Part shown: in pieces, positions 12,352 to 23,109 of the stretch
Layout of the letters: each line of letters opens with the position of its first letter
Position numbering within the stretch: the first letter of the stretch is position 1
NCBI GenBank assembly: GCA_011033025.1
Contig: WFMF01000123.1
Location: 319,848 to 383,847 of the forward strand
Direction of reading: 5' to 3'
Length of the DNA: 64,000 bases
Origin: Beroe forskalii
Taxonomy: Eukaryota > Ctenophora > Nuda > Beroida > Beroidae
Notes under the pieces: generated by a model
What the model was told of the DNA's origin: nothing
Databases searched by the model: none
Seen by the model: the letters and a program-made list of their open reading frames with translations, nothing else
Made by a program: the position numbers and the translations under genes

Positions 12352-13608
12352 GGTAACCGGACTTTATGCCGACAGCGGACTATATGCCGACATAGGATTT
12401 CTAGGGACATGTCGGTATATTGTCTGTCGGCATAAAGTCCGATTTTGGACTATATGCCGACAGGCAAATCTGTGCTACCCTTCTGTTATTTGGTTTATCG
12501 TATCCTTGTGCCTTATCCGATAGTGTATAGAGGTTATTAGGCAGCATCAAGCCTGTTATTCGAGAGCTTTTCCGGTGGATCGCGTGTCATGTGTCGCTAA
12601 CAAGATGCGATATTGCGATCGCTGATGAGGTGCTAGGATGTAGCTGGTTATTAGGTGAAGTGAATCTAGTGATATTTTGTGAAGCTGTGATTGAGATTAT
12701 TGGGTTGTATGAATTTAGGGACGATTTATGAAGCTGTGATTGGGATCAGGCAGTATCAGGCCTGTTATTCGAGAGCTTTTCCGCTGGATCGCGTGTCATG
12801 TGTCGCTAACAAGGAACCACCATCCGTGGCTGCTACTTCCATTTCAAGCAAGCACTCTGGAGGAAGTTCGCTTCAACAGAGCTGGTCCCTGAGTACAGAG
12901 TGGTGGGTTCGGCAGTCCGGAAGTCCTTCCAGATGGTAGGAGCTCTCCCTTTCGTTCCTCCCGGTGATGTCGAAATGGCTTGGCGGCACCTCAAACCTCT
13001 CCTTCCTTCAGAGATGGACTCCTTTGCTGCCTATATGGAGCACACCTGGCTGGGGACTTCCTCTACCAGACCTCTCTTCGACCAGTTGGGATGGAACCAG
13101 TTTGATGCCACCATCTGCGGTCTACCTCGGTCTTCCAACCTTGCGGAGGGATGGCACAATGGCTTCAAGAGCATTGTGACCTGCACCAACCCCACCATCT
13201 GGTCCTTCCTGGATGCCTTGAAGCTGGAGCACTCCCTCACAGATCGTGAAGCACATGACCAGAGATCCCCCTCCTACCCGACTGAAGAAGTGGATCAACT
13301 ACGATGAACGTCTCCATCAGGGTTGTTGACAAGTACGATGATTATAGTATTGTAAGATATCTGAAAGTTGTGGGTAGTTTGATTTAGATAATGAGTGATC
13401 TTATGTATTTGATTATTATGTGTGTGATATTATAATACTGATCATATTATTATTATCTTTGCAATTATATTTTGCGTTTTTATAAGTCCGGGAAATCATG
13501 TCGGTAAAATGTCCAGTGTCGGTATAAAGTCCATTTTTGGACTTTATGCCGACCAGGGGTTTTTCGGAGTCGGCATATGGTCCAGTGTCGGCATAAAGTC
13601 CGGGAATC
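12352..13608. mobile_element. Decayed Mutator-like element (MULE) E
   Basis: The terminal inverted repeats share CCGGACTTTATGCCGACA and carry repeated GGACTTTATGCCGAC-type subunits. A perfect 9-bp target duplication, AGGCTAGGG (12343-12351 and 13609-13617), comes from the host minisatellite. The 9-bp duplication, the G-starting ends and the transposase remnant all point to Mutator. A ~63-bp segment containing GTGTCATGTGTCGCTAACAA is duplicated internally (about 12550-12612 and 12750-12812). It sits only 20 bp from element D, and both landed in the same array. Confidence 0.9.
12816..13307 (+). pseudogene. C-terminal part of a MULE transposase
   Basis: About 160 in-frame residues match the later half of MULE transposases: GCYFHFKQALWRKF at the start, LPFVPPGDVEMAW after it, then HTWLG, FDQLGWNQFDATI, and SSNLAEGWHNGF followed by the xxP-TIWSFLDALKLE segment. 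In the family the Glu of the N-x-x-E-x-W-H-N motif is the likely third acid of the DDE triad; the parts with the first two Asp are absent. After EHSLTD the natural C-terminus (LKKWINYDERLH, then DKYDDYSIVRYLK) continues in other frames, so the gene carries at least two frameshifts. It is a dead transposase. Confidence 0.85.
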
Positions 13609-15925
13609 AGGCTAGGGAGTAGGGGGTTGTCCTGTCCATGCTAATCAGATAAAGAGGTGAGATATAAGGCTAGGGAGTAGGGGGTTGTCCTGTCTATACT
13701 AATCAGATAAAGAGGTGAGATATAAGGCTAGGGAGTAGGGGGTTGTCCTGTCCATGCTAATCAGATAAAGTGGTGAGATATAAGGCTAGGGAGTAGGGGG
13801 TTGTCCTGTCTATACTAATCAGATGAAGTGGTGAGATATAAGGCTAGGGAGTAGGGGGTTGTCCTGTCCATGCTAATCAGATGAAGTGGTGAGATATAAG
13901 GCTAGGGAGTAGGGGGTTGTCCTGTCTATACTAATCAGATAAAGAGGTGAGATATAAGGCTAGGGAGTAGGGGGTTGTCCTGTCCATGCTAATCAGATAA
14001 AGAGGTGAGATATAAGGCTAGGGAGTAGGGGATTGTCCTGTCCATGCTAATCAGATAAAGAGGTGAGATATAAGGCTGAGTGGGGTTGTCCTGTCCATGC
14101 TAATCAGATAAAGAGGTGAGATATAAGGCTAGGGAGTAGGGGGTTGTCCTGTCTATACTAATCAGATGAAGTGGTGAGATATAAGGCTAGGGAGTAGGGG
14201 GTTGTCCTGTCCATGCTAATCAGATAAAGTGGTGAGATATAAGGCTAGGGAGTAGGGGGTTGTCCTGTCTATACTAATCAGATGAAGTGGTGAGATATTA
14301 GGGAGAGGGGTTGTCCTGTCCATGCTAATCAGATAAAGAGGTGAGATATAAAGGGAGGTAGGGGTTTTCCTATCCATAAAGGGTGAGATATAAGGGGAGT
14401 AGGGGTTGTCCTGTCCATGCTAATCAGATGAAGAGGTGAGATATAAGGCTAGGGAGTAGGGGGTTGTCCTGTCCATGCTAATCAGATAAAGTGGTGAGAT
14501 ATGAGGCTAGGGAGTATGGGGTTGTCCTGTCCATGCTAATCAGATAAAGTGGTGAGATATAAGGCTAGGGAGTAGGGGGTTGTCCTGTCTATACTAATCA
14601 GATAAAGAGGTGAGATATAAGGCTAGGAGTAGGGGTTTGTCCTGTCCATGCTAATCAGATAAAGAGGTGAGATATAAGGCTAGGGAGAAGTTTCCTGTTG
14701 TCTAATCAGATAAAAGCGGTGAGATATAAGGCTAAGGGGTTGTCCTGTCTATACTAATCAGATGAAGTGGTGAGATATAAGGCTAGGGAGTAGGGGGTTG
14801 TCCTGTCCATGCTAATCAGATAAAGAGGTGAGATATAAGGCTAGGGAGTAGGGGGTTGTCCTGTCTATACTAATCAGATAAAGAGGTGAGATATAAGGCT
14901 AGGGAGTAGGGGGTTGTCCTGTCCATGCTAATCAGATGAAGTGGTGAGATATAAGGCTAGGGAGTAGGGGGTTGTCTGTCCATGTAATCAGATAGGTGAG
15001 ATATAAGGCTAGGGATGGGGTTGTCCTGTCTACTAATCAGATGAAGTGGTGAGATAAGGCTAGGGAGTAGGGGTTGTCCTGTCCATGCTAATCAGATAAA
15101 AGAGGTGAGATATAAGGCTAGGGGTAGAGGGGTTGGGTCCTGTCCATGCTAATCAGATAAAGTGGTGAGATATAAGGCTAAGGGTAGGGGTTGTCCTGTC
15201 TATACTAATCAGATGAAGTGGTGAGATATAAGGCTAGGGAGTAGGGGGTTGTCCTGTCCATGCTAATCAGATAAAGTGGTGAGATATAAAGGCTAGGGAG
15301 TAGGGGGGTTGTCCTGTCTATACTAATCAGATAAAGAGGTGAGATATAAAGGCTAGGGAGTAGGGGTTGTCCTGGTGAGATATGCTAATAAATCTATACT
15401 AATCAGAAGTGGTGAGATATAAGGCTAGGGGAGTAGGGGGGTTGTCCTGTCCATGCTAATCAGATAAAGAGGTGAGATATAAGGCTAGGGAGTAGGGGGT
15501 TGTCCTGTCCATGCTAATCAGATAAAGTGGTGAGATATAAGGCTAGGGAGTAGGGGGTTGTCCTGTCCATGCTAATCAGATAAAGTAGATGAGATATAAG
15601 GCCGTATGCTAATCAGATGCAGGGTTGTAGGCTGTCCCGTCCATGTCCCGTCCATGCTAATCAGATAAAGTGGTGAGATATGAGGCTAGGGAGTATGGGG
15701 TTGTCCTGTCCATGCTAATCAGATAAAGTGGTGAGATATAAGGCTAGGGAGTAGGGGGTTGTCCTGTCTATACTAATCAGATAAAGTGGTGAGATATAAG
15801 GCTAGGGAGTAGGGGTTGTCCTGTCTATACTAATCAGATAAAGAGGTGAATAAGGCTAGGGAGTAGGGGTTGTCCTGTCCATGCTAATCAGATAAAGAGG
15901 TGAGATATAAGGCTAGGGAGTAGGC
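13609..15925. repeat. Myosin-junction minisatellite, second half
   Basis: About 40 units of ~57 bp consist of GTGAGATATAAGGCTAGGGAG, TAGGGGGTTGTCCTGTCC and ATGCTAATCAGATAAAG, with an alternate unit reading CTATACTAATCAGATGAAG. The two types alternate, suggesting blockwise (two-unit) amplification. Between about 14290 and 15660 many units carry odd indels and homopolymer slips, unlike the clean units on each side. This could be real decay or poor consensus. The array ends abruptly at 15925. Confidence 0.9.
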
Positions 15926-16959
15926 CTTAAGGTTCACTCAGCCAAGTGTACAGGAAACTGTGTGGGAGGGGTAAATGAGGAGCTGCCATTGCAGCAGAGT
16001 CTCAGGTGATTAAAGTATGGATTACACTTCCTCAACCATCACTGGCTTGATTACACTTGAATCCTTCGATTCCTATGATTGGCATTTACAGCTGTTGGTT
16101 TAGAAGTAAAACCTTCAAAATAAAAGTATAATATTTTGAGGAAGCATCAAACATCTTTAATATAAAATGAATTCACATGTGAATAATGTTTGTGCCGCCG
16201 TACACAATTAAATTTGAGCTTGCCAAGATGATATCAAGAGAAAGGAAGGCTAACCTGGGCTAAGTCGGGCCGTTGCTATGGATACAGATATTCTGCGTGC
16301 AGATTATGATCAGTTCTATGTACTTTCTGATCGTTGTTGATTGCTGCGTTTTAGCGTTTGAACGAACAAAGTGTTAACTGTTTTCATTTGAAATTCAAGA
16401 TCTGGAAATAGAGAACGGGTATGGCTTGCATTGTGGAGGCTATTATTTCCGTTAGCATCTCTTCATAAATCAATGACAGACATCAATCAATTTAAAACAA
16501 TGCTGAGTTGATGGTTAACGGAAAAATGTGAATTTACAGCAATTTTAGATTGAACAAAATCAAAATCAAATTGAATCGAATTTGGGCATAGCACATTGCT
16601 CTTTTGGAATACTGCTCTTGGCGTAAATCAATGCTTTGATTCAACGTTCAGTATGAGTACGATACTCAGTTTTAATTTTCAGATTTAAGTTCATCATACA
16701 AGAGCAAATTATAATGATCAAAACTTGCACGGTCCATCATTACTAAAAGTAACCAACGAATTATGGTAAATTTTGCTCCTTCGTAATCGTAAACTTTTTG
16801 AGAGCTTATTATTTGGTCCTGTATCATCTGGCAGGCCCAACAGGCCTTTCTAGTTCATAATAAAAGGCGTTTACATATTATGTAATCATTAAGGTGGAGG
16901 GGGATGTTTTCAAATAATTACATTAGTTTAAAGGGGGAATGATTATAAAACAAATTACC

Positions 16960-17300
16960 CAATTTTTAAATTTTTTGGAATTTTTCCACAAATCCCTTTT
17001 TTTAAATTTTAAAAAAATACAAAAACTTTTTAAAAAAGGTCTTTTTTAAAGTTAACAGTATTGGGGGTTCCACCCCCTTTTGCGCCCCCAGAAGACTCGA
17101 AAAAAAAATAAGATAGGGTTTTTCCCCTCCCCCCCGCGCGCCCTTTTTTTCGCGGGGACTGGGGAGTCTGCAACACGACCCAGCCCCGGTTTTCCGGAGA
17201 AAACCATCAGCCCTACCGCAGGGGGAGACAACCCAAATAGCGCAATGCGGGCTTAAAAAATTAACCAGGGGAAGGAAACAAAACAATTGTCTGACGTTGA
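16960..17300. other. Homopolymer-rich stretch of doubtful sequence quality
   Basis: An unusual density of A, T, C and G runs of five to nine bases, on a background unlike its neighbours. It holds an open minus-strand frame of 94 codons (17002-17286) with no recognisable similarity. I read this as low-complexity or unreliable consensus rather than a gene. Confidence 0.35.
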
Positions 17301-17710
17301 CAGACCCTCTCGAGAATCAGCACCACGCCGCCGCGCGCGCGGCGCTGATTCTCAACGCGGCTGGCGTAGTGGCGTCACTCGTAAACGGGTCATACATCGT
17401 ACGACAATAAAACAGAGTACTCATGCAATACGCATTGTCCTACGTTGTAGAACCTATTTTGCGCGCGCAAGCGCGCGTGTTCAGAGAACACGCAAAATTT
17501 GTGACTTTTCGAAGAAAAGGCGCGCGCGCGAACAAACAGGGACACATAGCATGTGGCAGAATACGCATTATACAGCTCATTGACAGTTTTATCATTCACA
17601 AAAAGGGTCGACGGACGTTGCCCCGTCTATTTCTTCTGACTGGATGGCGAGGTTGCAAAGTGACGTCCAAATGTGGAACGTTGCGCCGCGCGCGAGGGTA
17701 GGGTAACATC
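17300..17710. promoter_or_regulatory. CpG-rich hairpin-bearing region, possible promoter or MITE
   Basis: Repeated GCGCGC runs occur in an otherwise AT-rich region. A stem with arms GAGAATCAGC and GCTGATTCTC (17312-17353) encloses a GCC(GC)nGGC palindrome, and GCGTGTTCAGAGAACACGC forms a second hairpin near 17477. It could be a CpG-rich promoter or remains of a hairpin element; there is no direct evidence for either. Confidence 0.3.
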
Positions 17711-18639
17711 CTACGACAAAAAGCGCACAATTCCAAAACTAATAACTAAAACAAAAGAGATACATAAACTAAAAATAATTTAAGGTTCGAGAAATTTAAA
17801 AAAGTGCTCATGTGCCAAAACGGGTCATTAGAACTTAGAAAGGGTGATTGTGTAGTTCAAAGTGTACAGGCTACTACACACTTTATAAACACACGATTTG
17901 TGGCTTCCATCCAGGAAATAATTTTCAGCAGAGGCCAGAGGTCTGGAAGACTTGAAACACCAAAAACAGGATTTTAGATACTTTTGATTCAAAAACTCTA
18001 CTGTCTCTGCAGTATTTCGTCAATGAATAATATGAAGGTAGCAAATAACAGGCACAACGCAATTGATTTCCCATTTTTTAATACGCCGCCTAAGATTCGA
18101 CCTTCTTAAGACATGTGTTATTTCACTTCGAGGTTATAGGGGGAAGCCAAGAGCCATAACAGCAGGAATGGAGACACTGGACCTCAATCTCATACCAAAA
18201 GCAGAGTATTAGCTGCACTTGGTTCTAGTGTCAGTCATCAAGAATCATTGGTCATTATGGAATTATGAATATCTTTTGAACTTTCAAGTTTTATGGTGCC
18301 AGCTGTTCTTTTAACGAAAGTTCATACATATTGTTTTTTCTTTTCATACAGTGGGCTGTAGACACAGCTATTTTTTTCTCATGATTCACCATGGTAACAG
18401 TTTTCTTGTTTGTATGTTCATGTGAATCTGGCCGTTTTTTGGCCTTTTCATTCCTAATTGGGGCTTTTTTATTAATGACAGGGATTGTTTTTTTTTGAAC
18501 ATTTGGTAAATTTGTATTGATCAGGACTTATAATATAGTTTTATGTTACTTTTTAAATTTAAATTATATTGATGATGCTTTGTGAAATTGTGATACACAA
18601 TTGGTGATGCACCTCTAGTGCTTTCTCAGAATATATTTA

Positions 18640-19320
18640 TATTATTTCATTCTCTTCGGAGATTTTTCAAAAAAAATACTCCAAACCTCTGCCTTCTGGG
18701 GGCTGCTCTCCCCAGGCCCCTGTTGTTCTTTACATCGTCAATATATTTATTGAGATTGTGTGCATGGCAATGATCGAGTTGGATGAAAACTATGTCAAAA
18801 CACTATTGTGTTGTCATTTCTTTGTACTCCAGACCTCTGGCTAGCTTCAGGGGGCTGCTGCCCCCAATCCCCTGCTGCTCTTTTGGTTTTATATTTATTG
18901 ATATTTTGTGCGACAGCAACAACACCGCTTTTAAGTTGGAAACAATGCCCAAACACTATAATAAAGTTGCCATTTTTTATACTCCAGACTTCTGGCTTCT
19001 GGGAGCTGCGCCCCCAGACCCCTGCTGCTCTTTTGTTTTATATTTATTAAGACTTTGTATGACAGCAACAACAGCGCTTTTAAGTTGAAAACAATGCCCA
19101 AACACTATTAAGTTGCCATTTCTTACTCCAGATCTCTGGCTTCTTGGGGCTGCCACCCCAGACCTCTGCTGCTCTTTTGATTTTATATTTATTGATATAT
19201 TTTAGGACAGCAACAACTGCACTTTTAAGTTGAAAACAATGCCCAAACACTATTGAGTTGCCATTTTTTATATTCCAGACCTCAGGCCTCTGGGGGCTGC
19301 TGCCCCAGACCCACTGCTTA
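18640..19320. repeat. Tandem repeat, ~155-bp unit, four to five copies
   Basis: Each unit contains ACTCCAGACYTCTGGCTTCT, then GGGGCTGCTGCCCCCAGACC, a TTTATATTTATTGA block and an AACAATGCCCAAACACTAT block. Frames of 80-101 codons are by-products. A lone copy of the GC-rich part (CTTCTGGGAGCTGCGCCCCC) lies at about 26485-26525 inside an intron of the TBC gene, so the unit is dispersed as well as tandem. Confidence 0.85.
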
Positions 19321-19329
19321 TACATACTT

Positions 19330-20600
19330 GAATTATACATACTTGAATTATTTTATTATTATTATACTTGAATAATACATACTTGAATTATACTGTATAC
19401 TTGAATTATACTTACTTGAAATTTGCTTGCCCCCAAAAATTCTGGGCTGGATCCATGCCTGGATATGTGGAGACTGATGATGCTTGCAAGTTGCACATGT
19501 GCAACTTGTAAGCTCATCATCAGTCCCCACATTTCACTGATTTTGTAATTATTGGAATCAGTGATGAATCCCATGCTGGTGAAGAATGAACAGCAGCCAA
19601 TGATTCAATGCTCATTTATTTTGGGGTGCAAAGATAGTACCCACAATCCACATTTTTGACCACAAAAATTCCAAACTCCAAAATTGCAGTATAGCCCACA
19701 TGAATTTCCTCCTCAAGTTATGGTTGGTTTCTTTATATTTTGACATTTGCTATTATGACACTTACACCTGTTCTATACTTGTAGTTATTTTCTAATGTGT
19801 TTTCAATGACACTGAATGGGCACCTGGATTCAAAGCTGTGTAAGCTAATATGTTTGTTATAATTGTCTTTGTGATGAGTGATGCTTCGGTTAAATAGCAT
19901 AACTCTTATCTTGTCTTATAGATAAGACTATCATATTTTATGGTAACTTATGAAGTTCCTTGACTTAAGTACTTATGTTCACTCACCTATGATTGGTTAC
20001 TTTTGAGGTATCAAGTTATGACACAAGTTGCTCCTATTGTGAGGTTATCTCGTTGGTCCCTTTTGACTGCAGGTATAATCTATGGCTACAAAAGGAACAA
20101 CTATTTGAATGAGAAAGCCTCCAACAATACAAAACTTCAGAAGTAGTCATGAACTTACCAATAGCCATTCACATGATGCTCTGAATTATATCAGCACAAA
20201 CTTATCATTTTGCGTGGAGTATGTGCAGGAGTATTTTGCTTGATCCTCGAAAACCTGGTGTTTATACTAGTAGGACAACCAAGTGAAGAGCTGACCAACA
20301 CCTCAAGAACCTTATCACTCACTGTCAAGCCTACAATTCGTTTAATCAGTTGATACTTGTCATGTGATAAATGATTAGTCTTACCTCTTGGTTTTTATTT
20401 TCATAACATTGTAATGTAGGTATACTGTGTTGTTAGTGTGATATGTATTTATATATTAAGTGTATTACTATCAGGTTGAGTCATTCTATTTATTATAAAA
20501 TGTTTAACTTGCATGATTCAATATCAATTTCATAGACTATGAACTAAGTATAAATACTTAGTTCAACAACAGGATGACAGTTGTGTTTTACTTTTATTTC
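19330..20600. other. Gene-free spacer with short hairpins
   Basis: AT-rich. It includes microsatellite-like TACTTGAATTA units (19325-19420) and an imperfect ~66-bp palindrome at 19468-19535 whose core AAGTTGCACATGTGCAACTT is perfect. A hairpin GAACTAAGTA/TACTTAGTTC lies near 20555. No exon is recognised, though 5' exons of the downstream TBC gene could lie here. Confidence 0.4.
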
Positions 20601-20605
20601 TTTTT

Positions 20606-22742
20606 GATTAGTAATTAGGCCCTAATTAATTTATTCTCTTTTGACTCAATGGTACAGGCACAAGTCTAAACGATGTGGTTCTTTAATTACAATCAATTTT
20701 GTCGGTCTACAACATCTCCAGGTCTCAAATTTGATTGTATAAAGTACGGGTATTTGACCCACAAAATATATACGATTTTTCAAATACCTCTTGTCCAGAG
20801 AAATTGAGTAGGATGTGACTAATAAGGATTCCTTATAGTAGCAAAAGGCTTAGAAAAGTTTTCCACGCCGATTTTTAACAAAAATTAAGCCTTTTAGTGG
20901 ACGAAAATTTTCAGAAAACACCCTTCATTTTTGCCATGACCCACAAAATATACAACATGAAAAAATATGAAATTGTTTCAAAAACATTAACCGTGAACAA
21001 AAAATTTCGTTCGATTATACTATTTTGATACTTTTCAAATCTCCAAACTAAACAATTTGGGGATTCCATCATCTTTACTGTTGATTTCATGATCCACGAA
21101 AGCTGTAAGACCCTTACAAAATGACACTCAAATCAAGGAAAACCGTTATATTTTTTTGAAGTTATGATTTAGATGAAATTCTCTTTTATAAATTTGTCCT
21201 TCATTAGCTCAAATAACGTAAACTGCAAGTCATATGCACTATGCCAACTCAGAGTTTTCCTAAAATTAATTTTTTTTGGTTATATATTTGTGGGGCAATA
21301 GCTTATAAGCTTCAAATTTTGTATAGTCGAACACCCAAGACTACTTTAGATGTTGGTCTGACAAGTTTATGAAGATAGAAAATCATTGTTCGAGGGTTTA
21401 AGGGTTTTATACTGAAAAATTATGATGTGTTGGGGGCATCTATGTATATTAAAATATTAGCTTATTGGATATTGCTCAGATGCATTTTTGTCCTTTGATT
21501 AAAGTTCAGGCTATTATGTCCAGTCTATAAATTGACATGAATTAGACGTTTTATTTGCATACACATTTTAAACCAGGTTGGGTGGTTATTCTGCTATTGC
21601 TTATGTCATTTTGTGGTATTTTTTGGCCAGGAACCTCTATCATAATTTGCAATCATTACATGTGAAAACAGTACAGTAGGTCATGAAACCAGATGATCAT
21701 GAGAATCAAATAATTGTTAAGTTTATTAGTACTTTAGTAGTAGTGAAAGAGTCACATTCAATCACATTGATTTGATCTTCAAAGTTCAAATTCAAACCTT
21801 AACACTGCACTGATTTTGATGAAATTTATCAGTCACCTGTAGATAAATCTGCAAGAATTCAAGAATATTGATGCTCATAGCAAACAATTTTCTGCTTTTG
21901 ATATGTAAACTACCTTCAATTAGTGGTCCTTACATGATTCATCTTTATTTTACTGTATTTGCTTTCTACCCACAACTTTGTATGGAACTTAGATATATTT
22001 TTGTAGGGGCATATTTGAAATATAGTGTTATTTTTGTGGGGCATGGTAAATATTGGCTTTTTACACTCTCTTCATAAACTTTATGTCTCATTGTGAATTA
22101 CATGCTTGAATACTATTCATCATATAATGAAGTCAAATAAGCATTGTAGACTTGTTGAAGTTCATGAAAACCTTGAATTTAGCTATGTTATTTTGTGGGG
22201 CATTCCATGTTATTTTGTGGGGCTAAGTCAATTTTTTGAATAATTCCTATACTTTTCGAAATTTGATCATGGAATTTCTTATATCAATTTGAAATTAATG
22301 GAGAAGTATTCAACTACTCGATTTATAACAAATTTCTCAAAATAATGAGGATATATGCAAATCAATTTTCCTAATCACCATCATTTTCACTTTCAAGGGA
22401 AAAATTGGAATGAAAAAAATTCACCTAAAGCCATGATTTTTATCAGGAAATCTTCACATAAGATACTAGTTTATGTGTTATTAACTTCAACAGTATGAAA
22501 GATCATATTTATTTACTTATATGATGAAAAAGAAAATTATGTATTTTGTGGGGCGTGTTATTTTGTGGGGCATATACCCGTAGTGCTGTAAAGTTTAAAA
22601 CTTTACAACACTACTTTATACAATCAAATTTGAGACCTGAAATTGAGACCACGAAATTGATTGTCATTAAAGGACCACATCATTTTGACTTGTACCTGCA
22701 CCATTGAGTCAAATGAGAATAAATTAATTAATAATCAATTGT
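20606..22742. mobile_element. Non-autonomous TIR element F with TTTTGTGGGGC motif
   Basis: About 150-170 bp at each end are inverted copies: TTTATTCTCTTTTGACTCAA, then AATGATGTGG-type and AGGTCTCAAATTTGATTGTA blocks (20630-20760 and 22595-22715). The interior has many copies of ATTTTGTGGGGCAT (near 22034, 22193, 22212, 22551 and 22567) and inverted CCACAAAATATA copies near 20758 and 20941. No transposase frame is seen. The target duplication is not clear. It ends about 200 bp before the first recognised TBC exon. Confidence 0.7.
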
Positions 22743-22949
22743 AATCATGTGACTCTTATTCAATGACCCAATCCATGAAATCACTTTCATTTCTACTGAT
22801 AAGTTATTTCTACTGATAAGTTATTTATTATAGCCAATGAAAATTTTAACCACCTATCCATCAATAAAATGACCAAAAAGTTTAATGATCGAAAAATCAC
22901 TATATCAAAAATATTATGATTGAAAACCCAACATGTTCTGTACACATAG

Positions 22950-23109
22950 GTTATAGGTGTGAAGATCATCTATTATGGCTAAGCTATCCTGACAGAATGG
23001 AACTTCATCTCAATGCATGGCAGACATATTTTGACAACGAGGGGCATCTGATAGATGAATACAAATTGAGAAAAACTAGTTTTCATCACTCAATTTCTAG
23101 TGATACAAG
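22950..23109 (+). CDS. TBC gene, first recognised exon
   Basis: Encodes the lead-in to the TBC domain (HLLWLSYPDRMELHLNAWQT, then EYKLRKTSFHH). The acceptor is either ACATAG ending at 22949 or TTATAG ending at 22956. The donor is AAG|GTATTT. It joins in phase to exon 2, giving SDTRKEAWPFLLG across the junction. It is an internal exon, not the start. Confidence 0.75.

Larger units (their letters stand above)
15926..18640. other. Non-repetitive spacer with no recognised exon
   Basis: I see no exon I can support. Short stretches such as 16275-16320 start with ATG and are open for 20 codons only. A MITE-like fragment with TTTACATATTATGTAATC lies near 16868. 16960-17300 is rich in homopolymers and 17300-17710 in CpG (listed separately). 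Confidence 0.4.

Noticed and set aside
16275-16330. ATG start followed by about 20 open codons as the first exon of the TBC gene
   Set aside because: It has no supported donor and no family similarity; too short to claim.
17002-17286. 94-codon minus-strand frame as a gene
   Set aside because: It lies in homopolymer-rich sequence of doubtful quality and has no recognisable similarity.
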